This document shows, one piece after another, positions 11,997-20,186 of a DNA stretch of 64,000 nucleotides (positions are counted from its first letter, which is position 1; each line of letters opens with the position of its first letter). The notes under the pieces are model-generated. The model had not been told where the DNA came from. It made no database searches and worked only from the letters and a program-made list of their open reading frames with translations. A program made the position numbers and the translations under genes. Source of the DNA: Spirosoma telluris (lineage in GTDB: Bacteria > Bacteroidota > Bacteroidia > Cytophagales > Spirosomataceae); NCBI GenBank assembly GCA_003259005.1, contig QLII01000001.1, positions 2,372,501-2,436,500 on the forward strand, written 5' to 3'.

Positions 11997-13655
11997 ATGT
12001 GCATTCGCTTACTACCTATACTTCTGGGCCTTCTTATTGCCTGCAACCTATACGGGCAATCGTCTGATCTGGTTAAGACGCAGGGCATTACCTCAGCCAT
12101 TCACCAGGCTAACCTTGGCAAAATCATCTTTACGGATAAAGAGATACCAACGGCCAGTCTGAAAGAAACCGATTTTCTAAGTACCTATGAGCTGACGAAC
12201 AAAAGCAATTTGTTCATCACGGTCTTTATGGGCAATTCGCTCACCAATTACCTGCATCAATTAGCCCCTGAGCTATCGGCAGACGTGCTCACGAAGACGG
12301 GGGGATATCAATTTAATTTTTATGTAGATAATCGACTTATTTACCAAAGCAACCTGCATCCTGGCGCTCCGTACCCTCAAATCAAAAATACAGAAACACT
12401 CATTAGCAAGCCCCTGATTAACAACCAGCGAGAAGGGGGCTGGTGGAGTCAGTCTGCCTGGAATCGATTTATGAATAATGGGGGCGATAGTGCGTTAAGT
12501 GATGGGCCGCATGTATTTAAATTCGAAGTCAAACCCTATCTCAATAAGCCTGAATTGATCGTAGGGAATCTGATTGCAGCAGGCCAATTGGCCCTACTGG
12601 TGAAACGCAAACCAGTGATTGATTTAGCGACTATTCAGCTAACGGTGCCAAAACCTTATAAAGGTCTTCCGGTTTCGTCGGAACATTTTAACATCCGCAA
12701 GATCAAGGAATTGAAGGGAAATATCGACGCGGATGTCTTCAGGCATATTACGAGTGTAGTGGTCCTTAAAAACGGCAAGATTCTACTGGAAGAATATTTC
12801 AACGGTGCTACCCGTGACTCCCTGCACGATGTTCGTTCGGTGGGGAAATCATTTGCCTCTACCCTAACCGGAATTGCCAAACAAGAAGGTTACTTAAAAA
12901 GCGAAAACCAAACGCTGGCTGATTTTTATAAGCTGGAAAGCTTTGCCAATTATTCCACGGCCAAGGCGAATACCTCTCTCAGGGAATTATTAACCATGAG
13001 TTCAGCTTTTGACGGCGATGATAACGATGGCGACTCACCGGGCAACGAGGAAAATATGTACCCAACGCCAAACTGGATAAAGTTTGTTCTGGACCTTCCG
13101 GTTGACCCCGCCAAGTTCAGGCAGAAGTGGCATTACTTTACGTCGGGCGTGGTCTTACTGGGCGATGTACTAAATCAGGTTGTTCCCGGCAAGCTTGAAC
13201 ACTATGCAGACCAGAAACTATTTAAACCGCTGGGTATTAGTACTTACAAATGGCAATATACACCCCAGCAGGTAGTCAGTACAGCAGGTGGCATTCGAAT
13301 GAATGCGCTGGACTTTGCCAAATATGGCCAACTCTACAAAAATAGCGGTCGGTGGAACGGGAAGCAGCTTATTCCAACTGCCTGGGTAAGTCAAACATTT
13401 ACTCACCATAAGGCAATCCCAGACCGGAACGGTGAATATTATGGCTACCTCTTCTGGAATAAGACATATACCGTGAATGGCAAAGCGTATGAAACCTATT
13501 ACTGCTCAGGAAACGGTGGTAATAAAATTTTCATTTTTAAAGACCAGCCTTTGGTTATTGTCGTTACAGCCACCGCCTACAATACCTCGTATGCACATCC
13601 GCAGGTTGACAAGATGATGGAACAGTATATTTTACCAGCAGTAAATCCAGAATAG
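11997..13655 (+). CDS. Serine hydrolase, beta-lactamase class C family
   Basis: An intact 552-residue protein with signal peptide (LLPILLGLLIACNLYGQ), a beta-rich N-terminal region of about 210 residues, and a C-terminal serine-hydrolase domain. The SxxK motif is in VRSVGKSFAST, and the Tyr motif is probably WHYFTSG, which replaces canonical YxN. Proteins of this type are peptidases or esterases in the periplasm rather than true beta-lactamases. It is the last ordinary gene before the cassette array and is transcribed toward it. It carries no frameshift over 1.66 kb. Confidence 0.8.
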   Translation: MCIRLLPILLGLLIACNLYGQSSDLVKTQGITSAIHQANLGKIIFTDKEIPTASLKETDFLSTYELTNKSNLFITVFMGNSLTNYLHQLAPELSADVLTKTGGYQFNFYVDNRLIYQSNLHPGAPYPQIKNTETLISKPLINNQREGGWWSQSAWNRFMNNGGDSALSDGPHVFKFEVKPYLNKPELIVGNLIAAGQLALLVKRKPVIDLATIQLTVPKPYKGLPVSSEHFNIRKIKELKGNIDADVFRHITSVVVLKNGKILLEEYFNGATRDSLHDVRSVGKSFASTLTGIAKQEGYLKSENQTLADFYKLESFANYSTAKANTSLRELLTMSSAFDGDDNDGDSPGNEENMYPTPNWIKFVLDLPVDPAKFRQKWHYFTSGVVLLGDVLNQVVPGKLEHYADQKLFKPLGISTYKWQYTPQQVVSTAGGIRMNALDFAKYGQLYKNSGRWNGKQLIPTAWVSQTFTHHKAIPDRNGEYYGYLFWNKTYTVNGKAYETYYCSGNGGNKIFIFKDQPLVIVVTATAYNTSYAHPQVDKMMEQYILPAVNPE

Positions 13656-13849
13656 ATTTTGATGGATACAGAGATTCGCATTGACCGCACGATTACGTCT
13701 GGTTATCAGAAGAATCTAGGTTGCTAAACCGTTACCCTAAAATGCACAATGAAACCTTTTGCATTTAAACGTATAACTTGTATTAGTCAATACTAAATCT
13801 GACTTGTTGAGTCAGGCAACCCGCCTTATAAACCCATCTTGTTCCCGCC
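13656..13849. other. Left junction of the cassette array
   Basis: No gene is visible. From about 13805 the sequence resembles a decayed cassette leader (GGCAACCCGCCTTATAAACC), so the array probably ends here. Before that it is ordinary AT-rich spacer. Confidence 0.5.
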
Positions 13850-13913
13850 ACCCAACGACCCAGGGGGCTGATGACAACCGTAGGGAGACATTTACACACA
13901 TGGCTGGTTGGGC
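13850..13913 (-). repeat. attC-like site 1 (64 bp)
   Basis: ACCCAAC at 13850-13856 and GTTGGGC at 13907-13913. The inner arms pair poorly, unlike most other sites, and the interior is almost the same as site 3. It ends the cassette holding the decayed nuclease gene. Confidence 0.7.
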
Positions 13914-14080
13914 TGCCAAAGCTAGACTTTGGGATGTGCGGCCTGTAGCCGGAAGCTTAACCCCGGCAGAGCCAATAATTAGCTACTTACTGACTTGAAG
14001 GTTTCGTTTGATGGATAAAACAAAATCCACAGACGTACTACTGAAATTTGCGATATCTTCTATTGACAGTTGGCTGGCAG

Positions 14081-14836
14081 TCAGCATTTTTTTACCGTTT
14101 CAGTTTTTATCGCTATTTCTGCTTCTTGAATTTTTTGTTTCTCCGCTTTTACAGCTTCAGCATTAGCCGCTGTTATGCGGGCAAAATACGCTCGTTCCTC
14201 TGGGGTCATCTTTCGCGTGTCCAGCTCGTCAATGGCCCGTTTGAGCCACTCCTCGTTCCAGAAGGCGGGGTACTATGCGGGGTCAGTGGTATGAAGCGTC
14301 TTCATGGTGTATACCAGTTTTTCTAAATCGGTCTTAATATCAGCCACTTGCTTAGCAAACTTAGCTAACTCTACGGTAATAAACGTCATTTGCTGATCAA
14401 TGATTTCACCCTGCTCACTGCGTAAATTGGCGATAGTGTGGAAAGAGGCCGTGGGCAAAATGCTTTTCGCCAGAAAGAATAGCGTAGAGCTTAGGCAAAT
14501 TAGCATAATCGAACTCACCTCGCTCAACCAACGTATTGAACTTGTGTAAGGCATAAAATTTCATGCGTTGCACAAAATAAGGAGCCAGACCTAGTTGCAT
14601 TTCAACGATGAATTGTGTGCCATTTTCATCGGTGCAGGATAAATCAAAAATACCGCTTCGGCTGTCGATAGTCAGAGCCTCAAACGCATTCTTGTCGAAA
14701 TGCACTTCCGAATGGGCGTGTCTGACTTAATGAGTGCTTGTAATGCCGTGCGAAGGAATAAATCATCGGCTTCATTGCCGAAGGTAGCTTTGAAGCCGTA
14801 ATCTGAAATAATGGGAATGTAAACACCTGTCTCCAT
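14081..14836 (-). pseudogene. Decayed Rpn-type PD-(D/E)XK nuclease gene
   Basis: The start METGVYIPIISDYGFKATFG and the nuclease core (DSRSGIFDLSCTDENGTQFI, then VEMQLGL) match the intact copy at 16599-17468. Damage exceeds the usual one-base homopolymer errors: a frame change near 14707, a 2-bp loss near 14480, an in-frame TAG at 14273-14275 where the intact copy has CAG, and loss of the last 35 or so residues. A TAAATTTG box sits 4 nt before the ATG. The cassette is probably no longer functional. Its leader joins the tail of the next gene without an attC site between them. Confidence 0.75.
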
Positions 14837-14903
14837 TGGGCAAATTTACTCGAAACGAAGAAACGTGCGTCTTGTCAGCGGAAGCCTGCCCACGCGGAGC
14901 GTT
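14837..14903 (-). repeat. Leader-to-tail fusion lacking its attC site
   Basis: A leader piece runs straight into a tail piece (ACGTGCGTCTTGTCAGCGGA then CCACGCGGAGCG), which elsewhere flank a complete site. No ACCCAAC or GTTGGGC is present, so the neighbouring genes now form one two-gene cassette. Confidence 0.55.
14841..14848 (-). promoter_or_regulatory. Candidate -7 box of the decayed nuclease cassette
   Basis: On the minus strand TAAATTTG (TAnnTTTG) ends 4 nt before the ATG at 14836. The same spacing occurs in the intact paralogue, which suggests a cassette-borne promoter giving a leaderless message. Confidence 0.35.
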
Positions 14904-15419
14904 TTATTTTCTTGGTCTATTGTACCATCTGTACTCGTCCCACGGTTTGAGTTTTCTCCACTTCGTTTGCCAGTAATCTAGGTCGTCAGCACTTTCGAAC
15001 GAGCCGCCAAGATCAGTTAAAACTTTGACCAACGATTCAATTGCGTAAACCTGCCCTGTCTCCGACTCAATTACAATGTACTCATCCTCAACCTTAAAAT
15101 TAATGTCATAGAACCAAGTGTCAAAACTCAAAGATTTGATGTGGTTTAGTGAGCCGAGTCTGCCGCGAATTTGCGCTTGTTTCTCGTAGTTTTTAGGTTC
15201 GTTTTGTTTAAAAGCATCATGCTCCTTATGTATGTCGATAACTTCCTCAAAGTCCCTTTGCAACGCTTGGCTGACTTCTAAAAGACTACCTAAGTGAGAC
15301 AGATTAAGACTGGCGTTCACCCAAAGACCATATCCTGTCTGTTTGCGAAACTGTTCACTAATTTCAACTACAGGCGGCATCCCTTCTTGAAAATGAATTT
15401 TTGTGAGACAAAGCCCCAT
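14904..15419 (-). CDS. Cassette protein of unknown function
   Basis: 171 residues starting at MGLCLTKIHFQEGMPPVVEI. The frame stays open upstream to 15527, but the conserved leader TGTC hairpins at 15516 and 15461 lie in that extension, so I place the start at 15419 beyond them. It is soluble and charged, with a motif-poor body (NHIKSLSFDTWFYDINFKVE; DDLDYWQTKWRKLKPWDEY) and no signal peptide. I do not recognise the family. Size and context would fit an immunity-type protein, but this is inference from neighbours only. Confidence 0.6.
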   Translation of the reverse strand: MGLCLTKIHFQEGMPPVVEISEQFRKQTGYGLWVNASLNLSHLGSLLEVSQALQRDFEEVIDIHKEHDAFKQNEPKNYEKQAQIRGRLGSLNHIKSLSFDTWFYDINFKVEDEYIVIESETGQVYAIESLVKVLTDLGGSFESADDLDYWQTKWRKLKPWDEYRWYNRPRK

Positions 15420-15612
15420 AGCAAACGATAATAAGGGTTTAATTAATAAAGGCTTTACCCTGTCGCCAAGGCGCTGATCTGTAAGCCAAAACATTGCCTG
15501 CCGGGGCGTTTCTTCTGTCGCACGCAACCCCGAAATGAAAGCTTAAACTTTACCTCTGGGGCGTTAAACCTGTCGCCGGTAACCCGCCTTGCACGCCCAT
15601 TCTGGCCAGTTC
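15420..15612 (-). repeat. Cassette leader with TGTC hairpin comb
   Basis: TGTC cores at 15461, 15516 and 15571 lie 152, 97 and 42 bp from the core ACCCAAC at 15613. The last reads ACCTGTCGCCGGT, a small hairpin. Confidence 0.65.
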
Positions 15613-15699
15613 ACCCAACACCCTAAGGTTTTTATGGTGAGCGAGTTGGCTGACTAAACTACTACAACTTGCACCTTTACACACCTGCTTTAGTTGGGC
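15613..15699 (-). repeat. attC-like site 2 (87 bp)
   Basis: ACCCAAC at 15613-15619 and GTTGGGC at 15693-15699, with a partly paired inner arm (AGGT with ACCT). A TGTC hairpin follows at 15728, 35 bp from the core, in the tail of the Coq4-like gene. Confidence 0.8.
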
Positions 15700-15760
15700 T
15701 GTTCGCCTGACTTGGGGACGTGCGTCCTGTCGACGAAGAGTTATCCTACGCAGAGCGAAA

Positions 15761-16294
15761 CTATAATAAATGAAAAACAACAAAGCCTAGCAAAAAGGGG
15801 GCAAACCAGACTAGCAGACTCAGGCTAGCCCATAAAAAATAACTCCGGTGATTAATTTCCGTCTCAGTCCGATGGAGTCGGCTTTTTAACTGATCTATCG
15901 ATAATGAATACATTTCTTGCTTTGTCAACCCACTGGTAAAGGCACTCTTCATTCTTAACCCAGCCTGAAAAGCGTTATAACTGTACTTAGGATAGAACAT
16001 TACTCCCACAGCCATGCCCCAAAGCGTCAACCACCAAGCAAAATAGATATTACCCCATCCGCCGGTAGCTATCTCCCAACTGGTAACTGAAGCTTCACCC
16101 TTCCAAGTCGTGTCGTACCCAGTTACAAGATGGTTAATATCGTGCAAATAGATATTTCTTCGTCTTGACTCTAAGTTGGGCAGGGGAAGAGAAATAGGGC
16201 CAAACTTAATCATGTCCCATTTTTTATTAATTCCCCCTTCTTCACCGTAACCGTGTAATTCGTAAAAGGCGTTTAAGGCATGTTCAACATTCAT
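15761..16294 (-). CDS. Coq4-like membrane protein (cassette)
   Basis: 177 residues from MNVEHALNAFYELHGYGEEG. The segment LHDINHLVTGYDTTWKGEAS holds HDxxH followed after 11 residues by Glu, the metal-binding signature of the ubiquinone-biosynthesis protein Coq4. Two hydrophobic stretches follow, IYFAWWLTLWGMAVGVMFY near residue 90 and a longer one at the C-terminus (LWASLSLLVWFAPFLLGFVV), so it is probably membrane-bound. Coq4 relatives scaffold or decarboxylate quinone precursors; Bacteroidota use menaquinone, so that job is unlikely here. The role in a mobile cassette is unknown. I prefer the ATG at 16294 to a TTG 6 bp upstream. Confidence 0.65.
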   Translation of the reverse strand: MNVEHALNAFYELHGYGEEGGINKKWDMIKFGPISLPLPNLESRRRNIYLHDINHLVTGYDTTWKGEASVTSWEIATGGWGNIYFAWWLTLWGMAVGVMFYPKYSYNAFQAGLRMKSAFTSGLTKQEMYSLSIDQLKSRLHRTETEINHRSYFLWASLSLLVWFAPFLLGFVVFHLL

Positions 16295-16486
16295 TTGCAA
16301 AAAAATTTCGTTAATGAGCCGTTCCCTTTGTCAGCCGAAAGCCCGAAATGGAAGCCCAAAACCTGCCTAAACAGAGCGTTTCTCGTGTCACACGAAGCCC
16401 AAAAATGGAAGCTCAGAGCTTACCCACTGAGACGTGCGTTTTGTCTCAAGTAACCTCGCAAACATATTTTTATTTCTGTCTGGCGC
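16295..16486 (-). repeat. Cassette leader with TGTC hairpin comb
   Basis: TGTC cores at 16329, 16386 and 16442. The middle one is the perfect hairpin TCGTGTCACACGA. Spacing (-158, -101, -45) is slightly looser than in other leaders. Confidence 0.6.
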
Positions 16487-16550
16487 ACCCAACGCCCACA
16501 GGGGCTGATGACGACCGTAGGGAGACATTTACACACATGGCAGGTTGGGC
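16487..16550 (-). repeat. attC-like site 3 (64 bp)
   Basis: ACCCAAC at 16487-16493 and GTTGGGC at 16544-16550. It is a close sister of site 1 and also serves a Rpn-type cassette, so these two form a short subclass with weak inner arms. Confidence 0.75.
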
Positions 16551-16598
16551 TGTCAAAGCTTGACTTTGCGGCCTGCTGCCTGTCGCCGGAGACCTACC

Positions 16599-17468
16599 CT
16601 ACTGATTTTTGTCAAGCACACGTTGAACTTCAAGGATGAAATCAACGCTGACTCCGTTGTCTTCGGCAATTTCCTCAATTGTAAGTTTACCTCGATTGAG
16701 GGCTTTCTTGACTACTTCTGTTTTTACTGCTATTTCTTTCCGTTCTTCTGCTTCTTGAATCTTCTGTTTTTCAGCCTTCACCGCTTCAGCGTTGGCCGCT
16801 GTCACACGGGCAAAGTAGGCCCGCTCTTCCGGAGTCATTTTCCGGGTGTCTAACTCATCAATCGCCCGCTTGAGCCATTCCTCGTTCCAGAATGCGGGAT
16901 ACTGAGTAGGTTCAGTTGTATGGAGCGTCTTCATGGTATATACCAGTTTATCTAAGTCAGTTTCTATCTCAGCTACTTGTTTGTTAAACTTAGCCAATTC
17001 TACCGTAATGAACGTCATTTGAGTATCAATGATTTCACCTTGTTCGCTCCGTAGATTGGCAACCGTATGGAAATGCATTGTTGGTAAAATGCTCTTCGCC
17101 AGAATGGCGATGGCGTAGATTTTGGGCAGATTGGCATAATCAAATTCGCCCCGTTCTACAACGGTGTTGAACTTATGCAAAGCGTAAAACTTCATCCGCT
17201 GCACAAAATGCGGAGCCAAGCCCAACTGCATTTCGACAATGAACTGACTGCCGTTTTCATCGGTGCAGGCCAAATCAAAAATGCCGCTTCGACTGTCAAT
17301 AGTTAGTGCCTCGAATACGTTTTTGTCGAACCTAACTTCTCGAATGGGCGTCTCGGATTTGATGAGTGCCTGTAAAGCGGTACGTAGAAATAAGTTGTCA
17401 GCTTCGTTACCGAAAGTGGCTTTGAAACCGTAGTCCGAAATAATGGGAATGTAGATACGTGTTTCCAT
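16599..17468 (-). CDS. Rpn-family PD-(D/E)XK nuclease (cassette)
   Basis: An intact protein of 289 residues from METRIYIPIISDYGFKATFG. The DSRSGIFDLACTDENGSQFI / VEMQLGL region carries the D...ExQ nuclease core of the PDDEXK_2 (Rpn, recombination-promoting nuclease or putative transposase) family. A helical, Glu- and Lys-rich stretch (VKAEKQKIQEAEERKEIAVK) leads to a small helix-turn-helix-like tail (GKLTIEEIAEDNGVSVDFIL). Rpn proteins cut DNA and some act in phage defence. Its decayed paralogue lies two cassettes away. The frame also runs open 63 bp upstream, but METR is the start because both copies share it and a -7 box precedes it. Confidence 0.8.
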   Translation of the reverse strand: METRIYIPIISDYGFKATFGNEADNLFLRTALQALIKSETPIREVRFDKNVFEALTIDSRSGIFDLACTDENGSQFIVEMQLGLAPHFVQRMKFYALHKFNTVVERGEFDYANLPKIYAIAILAKSILPTMHFHTVANLRSEQGEIIDTQMTFITVELAKFNKQVAEIETDLDKLVYTMKTLHTTEPTQYPAFWNEEWLKRAIDELDTRKMTPEERAYFARVTAANAEAVKAEKQKIQEAEERKEIAVKTEVVKKALNRGKLTIEEIAEDNGVSVDFILEVQRVLDKNQ

Positions 17469-17472
17469 CCGG

Positions 17473-17480
17473 CAAAGGTA
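17473..17480 (-). promoter_or_regulatory. Candidate -7 box of the Rpn cassette
   Basis: On the minus strand TACCTTTG (TAnnTTTG) lies 4 nt before the ATG at 17468. This would start the transcript at or next to the ATG, a leaderless message carried by the cassette itself. Confidence 0.4.
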
Positions 17481-17750
17481 CTCAATCAACGCACTTTCTA
17501 CTGTTGTCAACCCGGCCCTATCGGAGAGCATATTCTGTCACACGCTACGTTGCCAACTCACCTTTTGTCAGCTTGCCCAACCAAGGCAATGCTCGTGTCA
17601 ACAGAAACCTGACCAACGAGCCAAACCGTTGCCCTTGGGGACGCGCTGCCTGTCACACACGAGACCTGCCCTGTAAGCTCAAACCGGCCAGACCCCTAAG
17701 TGCCACCTGTCGCAGGGGACCGGGAAATGGAAGCCCGGCTTATTGGCATC
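17481..17750 (-). repeat. Extended cassette leader with six TGTC cores
   Basis: TGTC at 17505, 17536, 17566, 17596, 17651 and 17708. Spacing is about 30 bp for the first four and 55-57 bp for the last three. CCTGTCGCAGG at the right end is a perfect small hairpin. Confidence 0.6.
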
Positions 17751-17835
17751 ACCCAACACCAATGAGGGCTGATGGTGGGCGAGTCACTCAACTGAACGAA
17801 CGCACTTGAACCTTTACACACCCGTTTGGTTGGGA
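17751..17835 (-). repeat. attC-like site 4 (85 bp)
   Basis: ACCCAAC at 17751-17757 and GTTGGGA at 17829-17835. This is the only site whose right box ends in A instead of C. Inner arms pair only in part. Confidence 0.75.
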
Positions 17836-17900
17836 TGCCCCGCTCGCCTTCGGGACGTGCGGCCTGTCGCCAGACAGCCGCCCCACACGGAGCGAATGAA

Positions 17901-18353
17901 TTACCAAATTACTACCTCGCTGTATGGCTTGTTAAAGTAGTCGTTGAAATCACGCACTTTTGACACACCTAACGGTTTGGACAGAGAAGAAAAATCAATT
18001 GTCAACAACCAAATGGCACTACTTTCAGCCCAAGGGTCTGTAAGGACTAAAGCCTTGTATTCGTCAATCAGTTTCAGACCATAAATGTCTTTCAAATCGT
18101 TAACGACCCAAAGTGTGTGATTAAGTAGTCCTTTTATTACAAGCACCTCGCCACCTACCAAACACCAATCATTGTTTTTTCCCACCAAGCCACAGCTTGG
18201 ATCACCATAGAACTGGAAGATGCCCAATTCTTCTTTGGTGAGCTTATTGAACAGATACGCACTTTCAAAACAATGGCCGAGAACCATTACTGTGTTTTCA
18301 AATAAGGTTTTGAAACAAGCCTCATCTTTATTGTATACTTTGTGATGTAGCAT
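17901..18353 (-). CDS. Cassette protein of unknown function
   Basis: 150 residues from MLHHKVYNKDEACFKTLFEN. The protein is soluble, rich in aromatic and acidic residues (FQFYGDPSCGLVGKNNDWCL; YKALVLTDPWAESSAIW) and lacks a signal peptide. Length and composition resemble small immunity or antidote proteins of contact-dependent toxins, but I see no diagnostic motif. It sits between attC-like sites 4 and 5. The ATG at 18353 follows directly after leader sequence. Confidence 0.6.
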   Translation of the reverse strand: MLHHKVYNKDEACFKTLFENTVMVLGHCFESAYLFNKLTKEELGIFQFYGDPSCGLVGKNNDWCLVGGEVLVIKGLLNHTLWVVNDLKDIYGLKLIDEYKALVLTDPWAESSAIWLLTIDFSSLSKPLGVSKVRDFNDYFNKPYSEVVIW

Positions 18354-18535
18354 CTTTCAAGTTGCCTTATGAAAAAGTTCATAATGTCAGCCGTAACCCA
18401 CCTTGCAAGCCCGGCCTGCCTAACCGGGGCGTTTAACCTGTCGACAGAAACCCGATCAACGAACCTAAGGCTGACCTTTTGAGCCGTGAGCCCTGTCGCC
18501 CATAACTCGCCTTTGACGCCCATTTTGGCCCCGCC
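18354..18535 (-). repeat. Cassette leader with TGTC hairpin comb
   Basis: TGTC cores at 18385, 18439 and 18494, that is -151, -97 and -42 from the next core. The middle one is the perfect palindrome CTGTCGACAG. Confidence 0.7.
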
Positions 18536-18621
18536 ACCCAACTACCATGAGTGTTGATGGTGGGCGAGTCACTTGACTGAACGCACGTACTTTCGACCTT
18601 TACACACTCATTATGTTGGGC
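18536..18621 (-). repeat. attC-like site 5 (86 bp)
   Basis: ACCCAAC at 18536-18542 and GTTGGGC at 18615-18621. The inner arm ATGAGTGT pairs perfectly with ACACTCAT, leaving 4 nt unpaired on the left and 3 nt on the right. An AGTCA-CT-TGACT hairpin lies in the variable part. Confidence 0.9.
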
Positions 18622-18670
18622 TGCCCACTTTCCTGCGGGACGTGCTGCCTGTCGACGGGAAGCTACCCAC

Positions 18671-19039
18671 TTATAAGGTATCAATTAACGCACCTGAATG
18701 ACTAAACATCAGATGCAATGTAACTTGCAAACGAGAGAAATTGGATTCATCAATTTGAAACCCAATCTCTAACCTGTCACAACCCAATCTGGCTACCCCT
18801 TCTTTATTGAGTTCAATCCTAAAACTTGTCCGACTCAATTCGGCATGTTGAATACCGTCATAACAGCCTTGACTTTGGCCATTTCGTTCAAAATAAACCG
18901 GCTGGTCTGGTTCTTCAAATAGAGCGTACTGAAGCATAAAGACCTCTGTCGGCTGAATTGCGTCATCGGCAAAAGCGACTATCGCAACTTCATCTTCTTC
19001 TTGTACAACAACTGTATTTGCCTGAAACTGAACTTTCAT
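18671..19039 (-). CDS. Imm10-type immunity protein (cassette, copy 1)
   Basis: 122 residues from MKVQFQANTVVVQEEDEVAI. The stretches IVAFADDAIQPTEVFMLQYA, QSQGCYDGIQHAELSRTSFR and LEIGFQIDESNFSRLQVTL match my knowledge of the Imm10 family of immunity proteins from polymorphic toxin systems. Such proteins bind and neutralise a toxin effector in the cytoplasm. No toxin gene is visible nearby, so it would be an orphan immunity gene protecting against competitors. The encoded protein is identical to that at 23166-23534. Family assignment rests on motif memory, not a search. Confidence 0.7.
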   Translation of the reverse strand: MKVQFQANTVVVQEEDEVAIVAFADDAIQPTEVFMLQYALFEEPDQPVYFERNGQSQGCYDGIQHAELSRTSFRIELNKEGVARLGCDRLEIGFQIDESNFSRLQVTLHLMFSHSGALIDTL

Positions 19040-19209
19040 TTAAAACAAGTTTGGCTTGTCGCACGCTACTTGGCAAACTCACTTTTTAGCTGGCCTAACT
19101 GGGGCGTTTCTTGTGTCACACGAAACCCGCCGAACAAACAAAAATTAAACCTCTGCGGCCTGCGGCCTGTCGCCAATAACCTGCCTTGAACTCCCATTAT
19201 GGCCGGTTC
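19040..19209 (-). repeat. Cassette leader with TGTC hairpin comb
   Basis: TGTC cores at 19057, 19114 and 19168 (-153, -96, -42). A plus-strand frame across this region is a by-product of the repeat and not a gene. Confidence 0.7.
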
Positions 19210-19295
19210 ACCCAACGCCAACAGGGGTTGATGGTGGGCAAGTCACTTGACTGAACTACCGTACGTTCGACCTTTACACCCCTGTTTGGTTGGGC
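19210..19295 (-). repeat. attC-like site 6 (86 bp)
   Basis: ACCCAAC at 19210-19216 and GTTGGGC at 19289-19295. The inner arm ACAGGGGT pairs with ACCCCTGT, a different sequence from site 5 but equally well matched. The spacer is again 4 nt against 3 nt. Confidence 0.9.
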
Positions 19296-19378
19296 TGCCA
19301 ACTTTACTGCGGGACGCGCTTCCTGTCGCAGACAGGTGAACCACGCGAAATGAATAGTAACGAACGGATGCAACTGAC

Positions 19379-19858
19379 CTACAAGTTAAAAATTGATTTT
19401 GCATCAACTAGGTATTCTTGAGACTGCTTTATAAAAACCTCAGATTTGATTGCCTGCTCGCCTTTTTCTCGTTTTTTCAATAAAACATCAGCATAGAAAT
19501 AGTACTCACCTTCCGAAATACGATTACGTGCCAATTGACTTTCATAGATGGAGGTTTTAACGAAAATCAGAGTGTCATTGTAAAAGTAGTAAGCTCTAAC
19601 AGCATAGTGATTCAGAGCTTCCCCCCGTTCAACTTTCACTAGGTGGTTATCTGTAGGAGTAAGCCAGAAAGTATCAGAAAATCCACCCTTTAGCTTTTTG
19701 TTTCCTTTGCGCTTTAAATAGCCATCAACGACAGCATTCCGTAATCCTTTTGTTGAATCAATTCTGTGTACGATACTGTCGATTTGTGTCACTGTGAATG
19801 TTTGCCCCAAAACGGGAGCAGAAAACAGCAGTAGCAAGGATATAGACAATGGTTTCAT
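19379..19858 (-). CDS. Secreted cassette protein of unknown function
   Basis: 159 residues with a clear signal peptide (MKPLSISLLLLFSAPVLGQ) and a small mixed domain (YDGI-free, with HYAVRAYYFYNDTLIFVKT and SEGEYYFYADVLLKKREKGE). It is probably periplasmic. The Tyr- and Phe-rich strands suggest a beta-sheet domain. No family is recognised. Being exported, it could protect against a toxin acting in the periplasm, but this is speculation from context. Confidence 0.65.
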   Translation of the reverse strand: MKPLSISLLLLFSAPVLGQTFTVTQIDSIVHRIDSTKGLRNAVVDGYLKRKGNKKLKGGFSDTFWLTPTDNHLVKVERGEALNHYAVRAYYFYNDTLIFVKTSIYESQLARNRISEGEYYFYADVLLKKREKGEQAIKSEVFIKQSQEYLVDAKSIFNL

Positions 19859-20049
19859 ATTAGGCTTATTCTGACTACAAGTTAACTTGTCGCAAAGGAC
19901 GTAGCAAACTCACTTTTTGTCAGCTTGCCCAATCAGGGCGATCCTCGTGTCAACCGAAAGCTGACCAACGAGCCGAACCGCTGACCTTCGGGACGCGCTG
20001 CCTGTCGCACGCGACCTGACCACTACGTTCTTTTCAGCTTTTTGGCTCC
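19859..20049 (-). repeat. Cassette leader with TGTC hairpin comb
   Basis: TGTC cores at 19887, 19918, 19948 and 20003, spaced about 30, 30 and 55 bp. The last contains the perfect hairpin GTCGCACGCGAC. The sequence resembles the long leader at 17481-17750. Confidence 0.6.
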
Positions 20050-20136
20050 ACCCAACGCCCGAAAGGGCTGATGGTGAACGAGTTATTCGCCTGAACACGA
20101 GACGCTTGCGACCTTTTCACCCTTTCTGGGTTGGGC
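20050..20136 (-). repeat. attC-like site 7 (87 bp)
   Basis: ACCCAAC at 20050-20056 and GTTGGGC at 20130-20136. Inner arms GAAAGGG and CCCTTTC pair perfectly with a 4/3-nt spacer. Confidence 0.9.
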
Positions 20137-20186
20137 TGCAAACGCTCCTCCGGGACGAGCGTCTTGTCGCCAGACAGACCCCTAGT

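Larger units (their letters stand above)
18536..19216 (-). repeat. Cassette copy 1 of an exact 681-bp duplication
   Basis: Identical as far as I can read to 23031-23711, with a constant offset of 4495 bp. The identity ends at ACCCAAC on both sides, one extra shared C apart. It contains the Imm10-type gene, its leader and its attC-like site. Confidence 0.9.

Noticed and set aside
16599..17468. Rpn-family protein as evidence of an insertion sequence
   Set aside because: The family is sometimes labelled putative transposase, but no terminal inverted repeats flank it; it is bounded by attC-like sites like its neighbours.
17481..17750. Regular TGTC repeats as a CRISPR array
   Set aside because: Repeats are short, degenerate and hairpin-forming with 30- or 55-bp phasing, spacers are themselves repeated between leaders, and no cas gene is present.
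18433..18684. Minus-strand open frame over attC-like site 5 (similar frames over other sites)
   Set aside because: The near-identical peptide arises because the site and leader are repeated DNA; frames run through hairpins and lack starts with context.
19001..19189. Plus-strand 62-residue frame, repeated at 23496-23684
   Set aside because: It covers the leader of the duplicated cassette opposite the Imm10-type gene; identical only because the DNA is duplicated.
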